DNA of 64,000 nt from Enterobacter ludwigii (GTDB lineage: Bacteria > Pseudomonadota > Gammaproteobacteria > Enterobacterales > Enterobacteriaceae): NCBI GenBank assembly GCA_900068845.1, contig CEFQ01000008.1, forward strand, positions 309,067-373,066, read 5' to 3'. Made by a program: the position numbers and the translations under genes. Each line of letters opens with the position of its first letter. Position 1 is the stretch's first letter. Below the pieces are notes generated by a model. That model did not search any database. It was not told where the DNA came from and worked only from the letters and a program-made list of their open reading frames with translations. Below are positions 10,424 through 20,261 of the stretch, piece after piece.

Positions 10424-10828
10424 ATGACGAAAAAACTGTTGCAGTACACGATTCTTACTGTGGCGATCGTTGCGGTCAACCCGGCACACGCGATCAGTGC
10501 TGCGCATCGCGCTGCGCTTGAGCGCTCGGGGTGTGACATGCAAAACGAAGCTACCTGGTGCGACATTCATAAAACCAAAGCGCAAAATGAGGCCCATCGT
10601 CCCGCAGCCGATCGCTCTAAGAATGAGTCAGGGAGAAACGACTTAGCTTCCTTTCTTCAATCACGTGTTGTGGCACAGCCTAAAGCGAGCGCTTTTGCGG
10701 CACTGGTGGAACAGGGATTCATGCGCGAAAATGACGGTGACTATTTCAAGATTACTGACAATTCAGCGTTGCATGTATTGATGACATTTAACGCCGATGG
10801 CACCGTTGCTAGCGCCACGCTTAAATAA
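10424..10828 (+). CDS. small periplasmic protein of unknown function (134 aa)
   Basis: A 134-residue protein with a clear Sec signal peptide: KK, hydrophobic core ILTVAIVAV, cleavage after AHA at about residue 23. The mature N-terminus carries two cysteines (SGCDMQNEATWCDIHKTKA) that could form a periplasmic disulfide. A charged linker (about 55-75) precedes a small C-terminal domain ending in beta-like sequence (VLMTFNADGTVASATL). GAGG precedes the ATG by eight bases. I do not recognise a named family. Its position before a periplasmic phosphatase is the only context. Confidence 0.7.
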   Translation: MTKKLLQYTILTVAIVAVNPAHAISAAHRAALERSGCDMQNEATWCDIHKTKAQNEAHRPAADRSKNESGRNDLASFLQSRVVAQPKASAFAALVEQGFMRENDGDYFKITDNSALHVLMTFNADGTVASATLK

Positions 10829-10933
10829 AGTGCAGGACCGCTTTTGTTGTTGCTGGCTCGACGATGCGGGTGAAAGCCGAACGAATTGAAAACCAGGTAT
10901 TAAGCTAGTGGTACTGCTAAAGAAAGAGAGGAT

Positions 10934-12256
10934 TTGGTCATCGCTGCATTACATAAAAAGGTCAGCGTGAAGCTGCCTTACCGATATCGGGTTGCTGCTC
11001 GATGGTTTATTGCCGGCGCACTGTGGTTAAGCGCGACACCCGTTCACGCAGCAGCACATTATCAGTTGGAAAAAGTTGTCGAGCTGAGCCGCCACGGTAT
11101 TCGTCCGCCCACGGCGGGTAATCGTAAAGATATTGAGGCAGCCACACATCGAGCCTGGACAGCATGGACCACCGCAGATGGCGAGCTAACCGGTCACGGT
11201 TATGCTGCAGTGGCCAATAAAGGGCGCTGGCAAGGCGAACACTATCGGCGGTTAGGTTTACTCACTTCTGGCTGTCCGCAACCGCAGGATGTCTATGTGC
11301 GTGCCAGTCCGCTGCAGCGCACGCGTGCCACAGCACAAGCATTGGTGGATGGCGCATTTCCGGGCTGTGGAGTAGCCATTCATCGTGTTGAAGGTGAGAA
11401 CGATCCGCTTTTCCAGACCGAAGCGTTCCCCGCAACCCACACCGATCCGCTTAAGCAACTGAACGCGGTGCAGCAAGAGGCCGGTGATCTTGCTGCGCGT
11501 CAACAGGCGCTGCAACCTGCCGTGCAGGCACTGAAAACGGCCGTATGCAGCAAAGATGCAGATTGCACGTTCTTTGACAAACCCTGGCAAATCAGGCAAA
11601 GCAAAATGGGTAAAGCCTACGTTGAGGGCTTAAGCGTGTTGGCAAATATGGTCGAAACGCTGCGCTTGGGTTGGAACGAAAATCTGCCATTGAGCCAACT
11701 TGCCTGGGGCAATATCAGCTCATCGGCGCAAATCACGGCCGTGTTACCGCTACTGACCGCTAATTACGACCTGAGCAATGACGTGCGCTATACCGCACAA
11801 AAGCGCGGTTCCATTTTGCTGAACGCGATGTTGCAGGGTGTTGAGCAAGGTGTAAATCCCATCGCCGATACGATGCCAGATCCGCGCTGGCTGCTGCTGG
11901 TGGCACATGACACCAACATTGCCATGGTTCGCAGATTAATGGATTTTACCTGGACACTTTCTGGTTATACGCGCGGCAACATCCCGCCGGGCAGCAGTTT
12001 GGTATTTGAACGCTGGCGTGATAGCCAAAGTGGCGAACGTTTCCTGCACATCTATTTCCAGGCGCAAAGTCTTGATGATTTGCGCACGCTGCAAGCGGTG
12101 AATCAGGCGCATCCGCTGTTGCGCGCAGAGTGGCGTCAAGCTGACTGTCGCATCACGGATGTAGGGACGCTCTGTCCGATGCAATCAGCTGTGAAGACGT
12201 TAGGTAAAAATGTGGATAAACAATCGATCACGCCGGTACGTTACGATTCGCCGTAA
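10934..12256 (+). CDS. periplasmic histidine acid phosphatase / AppA-like phytase
   Basis: Histidine-type acid phosphatase of the branch containing AppA (phytase/acid phosphatase) and Agp (glucose-1-phosphatase). The phosphohistidine motif RHGIRPP lies near residue 53 and the proton-donor motif HDTN near residue 323. The C-terminus (IPPGSSLVFERWRD...) follows AppA closely. A Sec signal ends TPVHA. Length of about 440 fits. The start is uncertain: TTG at 10934 sits too close to the AGAGGA site, and the GTG at 10967 is a shorter alternative that keeps the signal peptide. Substrate cannot be fixed between phytate and sugar phosphates. It converges on ampR with three bases between. Confidence 0.87.
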   Translation: MVIAALHKKVSVKLPYRYRVAARWFIAGALWLSATPVHAAAHYQLEKVVELSRHGIRPPTAGNRKDIEAATHRAWTAWTTADGELTGHGYAAVANKGRWQGEHYRRLGLLTSGCPQPQDVYVRASPLQRTRATAQALVDGAFPGCGVAIHRVEGENDPLFQTEAFPATHTDPLKQLNAVQQEAGDLAARQQALQPAVQALKTAVCSKDADCTFFDKPWQIRQSKMGKAYVEGLSVLANMVETLRLGWNENLPLSQLAWGNISSSAQITAVLPLLTANYDLSNDVRYTAQKRGSILLNAMLQGVEQGVNPIADTMPDPRWLLLVAHDTNIAMVRRLMDFTWTLSGYTRGNIPPGSSLVFERWRDSQSGERFLHIYFQAQSLDDLRTLQAVNQAHPLLRAEWRQADCRITDVGTLCPMQSAVKTLGKNVDKQSITPVRYDSP

Positions 12257-12259
12257 GGT

Positions 12260-13129
12260 TTAGAACTGATCGGCCAGCCAATGGGAAAACGCCGTCATCG
12301 CGGTGCTTTCCGCTCGTGATTGCAAACGCGTTAACCAGTAGCCGCCCAGATCAATTTCTGCGACGAACGGGCGCACCAGCTTCTCGCTTTGCAGTAGGTG
12401 AGTGAAAATTCTTGTCGGTGCTAACGCAATGCCTGCCCCCAGTAATGCCGCTTCAATCATCGTCAGTGATGAGTCGAAGATCATCACTGGATGCGCAGGC
12501 GAGGGTGGATGTTCGTTAATGCTTCGCAGCCAATGGCTCCACTCGTCACGGCGAAAAGAGCGCAGCAAGGTGAATTTGTGCACGTCAGCAGGCTGCTGTA
12601 ACTGCCGGGCGATGGCGGGATGACACAGCGGCGATAGCGGGGCAGGACAAATAATCTGTGCCTCGGTGCCATGCCAGGCGCCGCTGCCAAAGCGAATAGT
12701 ATAATCGTGGCCCTCAGCGGCGGGATCGACACGATTATTGTGGGTGGAGAGTTGCAGCTCAATGTGCGGATGGCGACGGTTAAAATCATCCAGACACGGC
12801 AACAGCAAACCGGTGGCAAAGCTTCCCACCACGCCGACTTTTAATTTCTCGCGCATCTGGCCGGACGAGAAACGATCCAGCGTATCGGCAATACGATCAA
12901 AAGAGTCGTTTAACACCGGCAACAGACTTTCGCCTTCCGTGGTCAACATCAATCCGCGCGATACCCGCACAAACAGTGGGCAGCCGAGCTGCTGCTCCAG
13001 TGATTTCACCTGCTGGCTGACGGCCGCATGAGTGACATGCAATTCAATGGCAGCATTAGTAAAACTTAGATGACGTGCGGCGGCTTCAAAGGCTCTGAGC
13101 GCGTTAAGCGGTATGTAAGGGCGAGTCAT
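12260..13129 (-). CDS. ampR: LysR-type regulator AmpR
   Basis: Regulator of the adjacent beta-lactamase. The 289-residue sequence is AmpR-like along its length: N-terminal MTRPYIPLNALRAFEAAARH, helix-turn-helix around residues 20-45 (FTNAAIELHVTHAAVSQQV), and effector domain with STHNNRVDPAAEG and the ending YWLTRLQSRAES. AmpR senses cell-wall muropeptides: UDP-MurNAc-pentapeptide holds it as a repressor and anhydro-muropeptides convert it to an activator. It is divergent from ampC with a 110-base shared control region, the arrangement of inducible chromosomal AmpC systems. Confidence 0.95.
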   Translation of the reverse strand: MTRPYIPLNALRAFEAAARHLSFTNAAIELHVTHAAVSQQVKSLEQQLGCPLFVRVSRGLMLTTEGESLLPVLNDSFDRIADTLDRFSSGQMREKLKVGVVGSFATGLLLPCLDDFNRRHPHIELQLSTHNNRVDPAAEGHDYTIRFGSGAWHGTEAQIICPAPLSPLCHPAIARQLQQPADVHKFTLLRSFRRDEWSHWLRSINEHPPSPAHPVMIFDSSLTMIEAALLGAGIALAPTRIFTHLLQSEKLVRPFVAEIDLGGYWLTRLQSRAESTAMTAFSHWLADQF

Positions 13130-13143
13130 GCGAAGACCTGTAA

Positions 13144-14379
<1,236 letters not shown>

Positions 14380-14384
14380 GCATG

Positions 14385-14405
14385 TGGGGCGGATTCATCG
14401 CCCCA
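14385..14405 (+). terminator. hairpin after ampC
   Basis: Inverted repeat TGGGGCG / CGCCCCA with a 7-base loop five bases after the ampC stop, followed by a second small CCCG/CGGG hairpin. There is no strong T-run, so it could be a terminator or a 3'-end stabiliser. Confidence 0.45.
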
Positions 14406-14464
14406 ATCCCGTTTAACGCGGGAGATCATCTACACTTTATAGGTGATCAACTAAGGAGCTTCAG

Positions 14465-14605
14465 ATGACTAACCATCCGAAAGATAAACGCGACGTGAAC
14501 GACGAAAAGCATCCTGCCAAAGATAATCCCAGCGAACACGGTGAGATCCCCAGAACGCGCGATGACAGTGAAGACGACACGAAAGATCCGTTTAACGACG
14601 AATAA
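14465..14605 (+). CDS. small acidic, probably disordered protein (46 aa)
   Basis: A 46-residue, extremely hydrophilic protein (MTNHPKDKRDVNDEK...DDTKDPFNDE) rich in Asp, Glu, Lys and Pro with no hydrophobic core, so probably disordered. A strong site (AAGGAG) lies six bases before the ATG, which is the main evidence for translation. Its last 14 bases overlap the 3' end of the convergent MFS gene. Small charged proteins of this kind occur near stress genes in enterobacteria, but I cannot name a family. Confidence 0.5.
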   Translation: MTNHPKDKRDVNDEKHPAKDNPSEHGEIPRTRDDSEDDTKDPFNDE

Positions 14606-15704
14606 CAAACAGCATCAGCAACGGCAGAGCGGCAAACAGCATTAATGCGGTTGGCGCGCCTGCCTGCGCATAGAGTTGACCAAACAGCAGCGACCCCAGC
14701 ATCTGACCCGCCGCCAACATGAAAAACAGAATGCCTACGCCGATGGCAGGGGCATTTTGCGTGGCTTCTGCGCCCCATACCAGCAACACGCCTGAGAGTG
14801 TCACGTAAGCGGCGCCGCCTAACGCTATAGCCGGAAACAGCCATATTGAGTAATGGTGGCTGATTGCCAGCAGCAATAAAGGCAGGGCCAGACAGCACTG
14901 AGACAGCCGATAAACCCAGTTCATCCCCATCCATTTCGCCATTGGGCCGGTCAATGCGCCGACGATGCCTGCTGCGCCACCGATCAACCACAGCAGGTTA
15001 ACAACGCGGTCGCTGACGGCAATGTGATGTAGCAACGCCGGCCCGAAGCTCCACCATGCGGCACTGGCGATGCCGCTGATCAATGCAATGAGGATAAGTC
15101 GCTGCAATGCGCGTTGACGGAGGCGTCTTGACCATGAAGTAGACTCGGCGTGTTCACGCTGGTTGGGTAGCTGGCGCCAAATCGGCACAAGGCAGATTAT
15201 CGCTAGCGCGGCGAAAACGGCACAGGAGACGCGCCAGCCGCCAGGCAGCCAGAACAACATTGGCACTGACAGCATAATTCCCATGCTGGTTCCGGCATTG
15301 ATAACCGTGTTCATTTGTGGCTGCTGCTTAGCATCAATGCGCTGGCTGACGGCACTCGCTAAAGCAGGTGAGGCTAGACCCGCACTCATCCCGGCGATAA
15401 ATAATCCCACAGCCAGCATCAAGGGTGAGACAGCGATCGCGATAATCACTAACCCCAATGCTGCACACAGTGCGGCGACCGCAGCGAGAAGACGTGGGCC
15501 GGCGCGGGCGCTCATCATCGGCGCAATCAATACTGCTACGCAGTAAGCAGCAAAACTGCAGGCTGACAGCATCCCGGAAACGCGCGGTGTAAAGGGTATC
15601 GCGTGCATTACATCCGGCATCATCAGGCCCCAGGCGAAACGCGCCATGCCATAAGTGACGGCGATTAGCGAAAAGCCGGTGATGCCCAGCGCTGTGCCGT
15701 TCAT
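14592..15704 (-). CDS. MFS transporter, YbfB/YjiJ-like
   Basis: A 370-residue inner-membrane protein with about 12 hydrophobic segments. The start GFSLIAVTYGMARFAWGLMMP and the RxGPR loop after the second helix (MMSARAGPRLLAA) are typical of the YbfB/YjiJ branch of the major facilitator superfamily. Its ATG overlaps the stop of the upstream tetR gene as ATGA, so it is translationally coupled and under TetR control. Efflux of a toxic compound is the usual role of such a pair; the substrate is unknown. The 3' end overlaps the small acidic gene on the other strand. Confidence 0.85.
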   Translation of the reverse strand: MNGTALGITGFSLIAVTYGMARFAWGLMMPDVMHAIPFTPRVSGMLSACSFAAYCVAVLIAPMMSARAGPRLLAAVAALCAALGLVIIAIAVSPLMLAVGLFIAGMSAGLASPALASAVSQRIDAKQQPQMNTVINAGTSMGIMLSVPMLFWLPGGWRVSCAVFAALAIICLVPIWRQLPNQREHAESTSWSRRLRQRALQRLILIALISGIASAAWWSFGPALLHHIAVSDRVVNLLWLIGGAAGIVGALTGPMAKWMGMNWVYRLSQCCLALPLLLLAISHHYSIWLFPAIALGGAAYVTLSGVLLVWGAEATQNAPAIGVGILFFMLAAGQMLGSLLFGQLYAQAGAPTALMLFAALPLLMLFVIRR

Positions 15705-16243
15705 GTGTTTTCACTGAGGGCGATAAGCTGCAGCGCGGCGGCCTTACCTGCATCGCATGCATTCACCGCCCCCATGATCAAGGCTGAGGTAAGAACGCCT
15801 TCAAACAGCAGCCAAATGGCATCCGCCAGCGCCACATGCTGCCTGCCGAGCGCGTGATAAATTGAGCGGGCAATGTAATCACGCATCTTGTGGCGATATG
15901 CCAGCGCCTGTTGTGCCAGCGCGGCATCTTGCCCGACGTATTCTCCCCACGCCTTCAAAAACAGACAGCCATGGTTGCCGTATTGCTGCATCCAATCGGC
16001 CATGGCATCGAACATGCGGCTTACGGCTTGCGGCTGCTCTGGGGGCGATAATGCGGCAAAAAAACGCTCCTGACGCGCAGCCAGCACCGCCGCCGTTAGC
16101 GCTTCACGTGAGGGGAAATAACGATACATTGTTCGCGTCGAGACGTTCGCCTCGCTGCAAATGCGATCGGTGCTGACGGCATGAAAGCCTTTGAGATAAA
16201 ACAGCCGTTCAGCGGCAGAGATGATGTCGAGTTTCTTTTTCAT
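15701..16243 (-). CDS. TetR-family regulator
   Basis: A 180-residue repressor with an N-terminal helix-turn-helix (IISAAERLFYLKGFHAVSTD, then SEANVSTRTMYRYFPSREAL) and a helical ligand domain. I chose the ATG at 16243; a longer frame to 16375 would translate through the palindromic operator immediately upstream. The first gene of a two-gene operon with the MFS transporter. The operator overlaps its own upstream region, so it is probably autorepressed and de-repressed by a compound the transporter exports. Confidence 0.88.
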   Translation of the reverse strand: MKKKLDIISAAERLFYLKGFHAVSTDRICSEANVSTRTMYRYFPSREALTAAVLAARQERFFAALSPPEQPQAVSRMFDAMADWMQQYGNHGCLFLKAWGEYVGQDAALAQQALAYRHKMRDYIARSIYHALGRQHVALADAIWLLFEGVLTSALIMGAVNACDAGKAAALQLIALSENT

Positions 16244-16248
16244 TCTTA

Positions 16249-16274
16249 AAAAGTAAACCGATCGTTTTACTTTT
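16249..16274. promoter_or_regulatory. TetR operator palindrome
   Basis: A 26-base palindrome with half-sites AAAAGTAAA (16249-16257) and TTTACTTTT (16266-16274) around the core CGATCG-like centre; only one pair (16258/16265) mismatches. It ends five bases upstream of the tetR start, the normal place for TetR autoregulation. Confidence 0.65.
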
Positions 16275-16962
16275 GCAAATGTCAGGCGTAAATGGACTTG
16301 CTTAATTAGCAGTGCGTTCTGACTCTCGCCGCTCCAGCGCGAATAAAATGCTGACGCGTCTGGCGTTTTTTGCATCCGGCAGCGGGGGCCAGATTACAGC
16401 CTGCTTTGCGCGGTCCATCTACTTGGTACTGTGCACGATTACCGGTTTTTTTTAATATGTGAATGTTGGGCCGGGCTAATAACGTGGTAATTTACCGCTT
16501 CGTTAATATTTCCGTCACCTAATGAGATTTTTCTCTTTAAACATCCAGCATCAGGAGCCGGTAATACGTAGCTTAAATAGGATATTAATCATACCTTATG
16601 ACTAATTTACAATTCTCTTAGATGCCTAACTATCACGCAACTGTCTGTTAAGGTTGACTTTATTTTAACTGCTTAAATTAACAGCGCTTTTATGAAAAGA
16701 AAATTCTGTACTCTTATTCGGTGTTTGTATATTTTCATCGTCAAGCGGTGACAAGATAACTTCACACCCTGAAACCCACGCGTTCAATTGTTAACTTCAG
16801 CAGGCTCTCTTGATAGAAATTTTCTCTAAAATTAAGATTATTCCCTCATATCAAAATCAATCAGACTCGTTAACTTTTTAGTGGTCATGCTTTTCAGACC
16901 ATTCCATTAAGATTTTTTATCACTAAATATAATGCTGGCGCTGTAGTCGCCAGGGGAAACGT
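16275..16962. other. 688-base AT-rich intergenic region
   Basis: No convincing gene. The sequence becomes AT-rich from about 16440. It contains the probable promoter of the ariR-like gene at its right end and otherwise short A/T tracts. It may be a leftover of a lost gene or an H-NS-type regulatory region; nothing in it decides this. Confidence 0.4.
16928..16933 (+). promoter_or_regulatory. probable -10 box of ariR-like gene
   Basis: A perfect TATAAT lies 29 bases before the ATG at 16963. No good -35 box is visible at the normal distance, so activation by a regulator is likely. Confidence 0.4.
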
Positions 16963-17223
16963 ATGCAAAAAATAAATATCAACACTGACTTCATAACCTA
17001 CTTCAATTGTGGTTCTGTTCAGCTACGATCGGAAGCTGAGATCTTGGGTTCCATCATTACCACTATCATAGCTGACAAAAAAACCGTTACTAATAAGAGC
17101 ATTATCGCTTATCTGCTTGCCGAACTGGAGTGCACAAATGATGCTGCTTTCCAGGATTGCCTGCGTAATACGCTTCAAATTGTGGTAGGAAAGACGCCGG
17201 ATGATGAAAGCTTTTTAAGTTAA
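16963..17223 (+). CDS. AriR/YmgB-like biofilm/acid-resistance connector
   Basis: An 86-residue helical protein resembling E. coli AriR (YmgB) over most of its length: ITYFNCGSVQLRSEAEILGS corresponds to the YFxSSG...EExxLG segment, followed by a T/NNKSII segment and a C-terminal LRNTLQIVV...TPDD. AriR is a small dimer linked to acid resistance and biofilm; the related YcgZ/YmgA/YmgC act as connectors into the Rcs system under BluR control. GGGGAAA precedes the ATG. Two more distant relatives are found at 26.1-26.6 kb. Confidence 0.72.
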   Translation: MQKININTDFITYFNCGSVQLRSEAEILGSIITTIIADKKTVTNKSIIAYLLAELECTNDAAFQDCLRNTLQIVVGKTPDDESFLS

Positions 17224-17319
17224 GAAAAATAGCAATAAATAGGACTGTTGATATAAAGCTCTTTTTTGATTTTTAGAGTTCAGGATTTATCTGACAGTCT
17301 ACTACCATGCTTAATGCGA

Positions 17320-17325
17320 TATAAT
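17320..17325 (+). promoter_or_regulatory. extended -10 promoter
   Basis: TATAAT preceded by TGCGA gives an extended -10-like element 60 bases before the ATG at 17386. It probably drives the small hypothetical gene. Confidence 0.35.
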
Positions 17326-17385
17326 AACTGGACCGACCAGGGCGAACCTGGCAAACAGTTAAATTCCAATAATAAGTGATATTTT

Positions 17386-17727
17386 ATGAATTACAGCAAT
17401 TTTTCAGCAAAAGTAAGTTTCTGGCCTAATATGCATTTCACCGCTATTGAAATCGAACAGTGTGGAGAACACTTCGAGATATATGCCACTGACATTTCCC
17501 GACTGGCTAAAAGTAAACTTTTTGTGGGCCGCACCCATGATAAAAATTTAGCGGATTCTTATGCTAACCAGTTTCAAGAATGGTTACCTAAAGTTAATCG
17601 CGAAATGAAAGTGCGTGAGATGAAGCCGTTATCGCGCAATATGACTTCTCAAACACTCAGCAAAAAAAGCGATCTGGAAATTTTACCGGCCCATGCGGAT
17701 TTTCTGCGTAACAGTAATCATTGGTAG
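17386..17727 (+). CDS. hypothetical protein (113 aa)
   Basis: A 113-residue soluble protein with no signal or membrane segment. The first half alternates hydrophobic and polar residues (VSFWPNMHFTAIEIEQCGEHFEIYAT), suggesting beta strands; the middle is helical (NLADSYANQFQEWLPKV) and the end is basic and polar. AT-rich relative to neighbouring genes, like the ariR-like gene before it, suggesting both belong to an accessory patch. I do not recognise the family. Confidence 0.6.
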   Translation: MNYSNFSAKVSFWPNMHFTAIEIEQCGEHFEIYATDISRLAKSKLFVGRTHDKNLADSYANQFQEWLPKVNREMKVREMKPLSRNMTSQTLSKKSDLEILPAHADFLRNSNHW

Positions 17728-17877
17728 TCGATAAGCGCGAAATTTAAATCTGCGAGCCAGTACAAGCTGATTATTGACCTCCTGCCATAAACTGATTGTT
17801 GCTGTCTGCCTGACACAGGTTTCCTCAGTAAAAATTCGCACAATAGAAAGCTTCTCTTTCCAGTGCGAGGAATGGTT

Positions 17878-19299
17878 GTGGACAACATCAAAGTCGGACT
17901 TTTTGGCATCGGTCTTGAAACCTACTGGCCACAGTTTGCTGGGCTCAAAGCACAACTTGAGCAGTATCTTGCTGTGGTCGCCGAGCGATTAAGCACGCAC
18001 GGTAATGACGTCGTGGATGCGGGGCTGATCGACAATAGTGAGAAAATTGAGCACGCGACGCAGTTGTTTGCTGCAGAGAGTGTTGACGTCCTGGTCTTAT
18101 ACATCACGACCTATGCCCTAAGTTCCACCGTTCTCCCTCTGGTGCAGAATCTGAATAAGCCCGTTTTGATTTTAGCGCTGCAACCTGAAATGTGGGTACC
18201 TTGTCGCGAAATCAACGCACTGACCGATCGCGCCGCTCGCACTGGTCAATGGTTGGCGCATTGTCAGGCCTGTACCGCGCCAGAATTGGTTAATGTATTT
18301 CAGCGAATCGGCATTCAACATGAACTGGTTGTGGGTTATCTGGATGACGATGTGGCATGGCGGCAAATAGCCAATTGGCTTAACGCGGCGTATGTGGTTC
18401 GGGCACTCAAACAGACGCACATTGGCATTGCAGGTCACTACTATAACGGCATGTATGATGTGTATTCAGATATCACCAATCTTTCTGGGCGCTTTGGCGT
18501 ACGCTTCAAAATAGTGGAATTTTGTGAGTTAGTGGCGCTCGCCAGTCAGCATGAAGAAAGCGAATACCGGGCAAAAAGGGATGAGCTGTTCAGCGTGCTG
18601 GAGGTTGATCACACCTGCGAAGAGACTGAAATCCAACGCGCATTACGCACAGCAGTTGCACTCGATAAGTTGGTCGAACGCCATAAGCTGGGTGCGCTGG
18701 CTTATTATTATGAAGGCGCGCCCGGTTCCGATCATGAAAATATCGTCACTTCCGTCATCGCCGGTAATACCTTGCTGACGAACCGGGGCATTCCCGTTGC
18801 CGGTGAGTGTGAAATTAAAAATGTCATTGCGATGAAGATCTTGAGCCTTCTGCATGCGGGCGGATCTTTTTCAGAACCTTATGGCATCAACTTTAGAGAC
18901 GAAACCGTGCAGTGGGGACATGATGGACCGGCTCATCCTGCAATGTCCACGGCAAAAGTTCGGCTGGTGCCTTTACCGGTCTATCACGGCAAACCCGGGA
19001 AAGGGGTTTCCATTCAGATGAATGTTGCTAACGGTCCGGTGACCTTTTTATCGGTGGTTGAGCATCGCGATAGCAGCATCACGCTGCAATATGCGGAAGG
19101 CCAGGCTGTAGCGGGTGAAACACTGGATATCGGTAATACCAACAGTAATTATCGCTTTGCCCTCAGCGCGCGGGACTTCACTAAATCATGGTGTGAAGGT
19201 GGACCAGCACATCACTGCGCGATAGGTCGCGGCCATCTTGGCGAGGTGATTGAGAACATTGCGAGATTGCTGAATATCCAGGCAAAGCGCATCGCTTAG
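17878..19299 (+). CDS. L-arabinose/L-fucose isomerase-family protein
   Basis: A 473-residue cytosolic protein with an N-terminal Rossmann-like fold ([12 protein letters not shown]) and a C-terminal domain of the L-fucose/L-arabinose isomerase superfamily. Likely metal ligands are the Glu of GECEIKN, the His of WGHDGPAH and the His of [13 protein letters not shown], matching the E/H pattern of AraA-type aldose-ketose isomerases. I favour the GTG at 17878 (GAGG seven bases upstream) over GTG 17863 or ATG 17872. No kinase, epimerase or transporter lies next to it, so the sugar is unknown. It diverges well from classical AraA. Confidence 0.75.
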   Translation: MDNIKVGLFGIGLETYWPQFAGLKAQLEQYLAVVAERLSTHGNDVVDAGLIDNSEKIEHATQLFAAESVDVLVLYITTYALSSTVLPLVQNLNKPVLILALQPEMWVPCREINALTDRAARTGQWLAHCQACTAPELVNVFQRIGIQHELVVGYLDDDVAWRQIANWLNAAYVVRALKQTHIGIAGHYYNGMYDVYSDITNLSGRFGVRFKIVEFCELVALASQHEESEYRAKRDELFSVLEVDHTCEETEIQRALRTAVALDKLVERHKLGALAYYYEGAPGSDHENIVTSVIAGNTLLTNRGIPVAGECEIKNVIAMKILSLLHAGGSFSEPYGINFRDETVQWGHDGPAHPAMSTAKVRLVPLPVYHGKPGKGVSIQMNVANGPVTFLSVVEHRDSSITLQYAEGQAVAGETLDIGNTNSNYRFALSARDFTKSWCEGGPAHHCAIGRGHLGEVIENIARLLNIQAKRIA

Positions 19300-19343
19300 T
19301 ATTTTCACAACGTGCAGGCACCGATTTGAATAAATCATAGCGC

Positions 19344-19362
19344 TTAGCCTATCGGGGGCTAA
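19344..19362 (+). terminator. hairpin after isomerase-like gene
   Basis: Inverted repeat TTAGCC / GGCTAA with a 7-base loop, 45 bases downstream of the stop and followed by AAAA. A weak terminator candidate. Confidence 0.35.
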
Positions 19363-19514
19363 AACTGCTGAAGACCAAAGCCATCCCTTTACCGTCCTCA
19401 TCTGGTGCAAAATTCACCTGTTTGCACCAGTAAAACGCATAACATCCGCTTATCACACCGTATAAAATTCATTCAATTCAGCGTATTAATAACCTGGCAT
19501 GCGCGTTGCTAATC

Positions 19515-19539
19515 AATTGGTAGAGATGTTGGACCAATT
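19515..19539 (+). promoter_or_regulatory. FadR-family operator
   Basis: Half-sites AATTGGT (19515-19521) and ACCAATT (19533-19539), the second also forming TTGGACCAA. These are the half-sites of the PdhR/LldR type consensus (AATTGGT-N3-ACCAATT), although here 11 bases apart. They lie 12 bases before the start of the FadR-type regulator, implying autoregulation of the operon. Confidence 0.5.
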
Positions 19540-19550
19540 AAGGCAATGCT

Positions 19551-20261
19551 ATGCAGATACCGGTTGAGCTTCATCCTATTTCTACGCCGCGCAGCGATAC
19601 GCTGATTCTCGATGCGCTGACACGCTATATGGCGCAGTCGGGTGCGCAGCCTGGCAGCCGCTTGCCACCAGAACGTGTGCTGGCGGAGAAGCTTGGCGTT
19701 AGCCGTAATACGGTGCGTGAAGCGCTCAAACGCTGGGAAGCGCTAGGCATTATTCTGCGTAAAAAGGGCAGCGGCACCTTTTTGCAGGCGGAAGTGGACG
19801 TCAATGACAGTTTCTTGTCGCTGCGCTTCAAAAACGACTCTGCCAACATGCTGCACGCGCTGGAAGTGCGCCGCATTATTGAATCTGAATCCTGCGTGCT
19901 GGCGGCACAGCGCGCCACAGCTGCGGATCTGATCGAAATCGAGCAACGTCTCGAAGAGATGGAAAAAGTGCATCTGGCGATTGGTTCTGCCGGGGCGGAA
20001 GACTGGGCATTTCATGCCAGTATCTATCGCGCCGCCGGTAACCCTCTGCTGCTGCAAATGCTCAACGGCATCTACGACTCATTTCATGCATTTTTCGAAT
20101 CACCGCCGGAACAGGCGCTTTTTTCTGACTCTTTCCCGCTGCACCGTGAATTATTCAACGCTATATGCCAACGCGATTGCATAGCGGCGCGCGCCATCTG
20201 CCATCAAATACTCGATATCACCGAACGCGACATGAGGGATGTAATTAATGCCAAACGATAA
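19551..20261 (+). CDS. GntR-family regulator, FadR subfamily
   Basis: A 236-residue repressor with an N-terminal winged helix (LPPERVLAEKLGVSRNTVREAL, then RKKGSGTFL) and a helical FCD effector domain with the metal/ligand His pattern (FHASIYRAAGNPLL; HRELFNAI). First gene of the operon with the PLP enzyme and the ABC importer; it overlaps the next gene by 14 bases. A matching inverted repeat lies just upstream. It likely responds to the imported substrate or its product. Confidence 0.88.
   Translation: MQIPVELHPISTPRSDTLILDALTRYMAQSGAQPGSRLPPERVLAEKLGVSRNTVREALKRWEALGIILRKKGSGTFLQAEVDVNDSFLSLRFKNDSANMLHALEVRRIIESESCVLAAQRATAADLIEIEQRLEEMEKVHLAIGSAGAEDWAFHASIYRAAGNPLLLQMLNGIYDSFHAFFESPPEQALFSDSFPLHRELFNAICQRDCIAARAICHQILDITERDMRDVINAKR

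Noticed and set aside
14461..14991. 176-codon minus-strand frame overlapping the MFS 3' end
   Set aside because: Arg/Ser-rich with no motif; shadow of the MFS gene in another frame.
16244..16375. Longer start for the TetR gene
   Set aside because: Would translate through the palindromic operator; the internal ATG at 16243 gives the normal TetR N-terminus.
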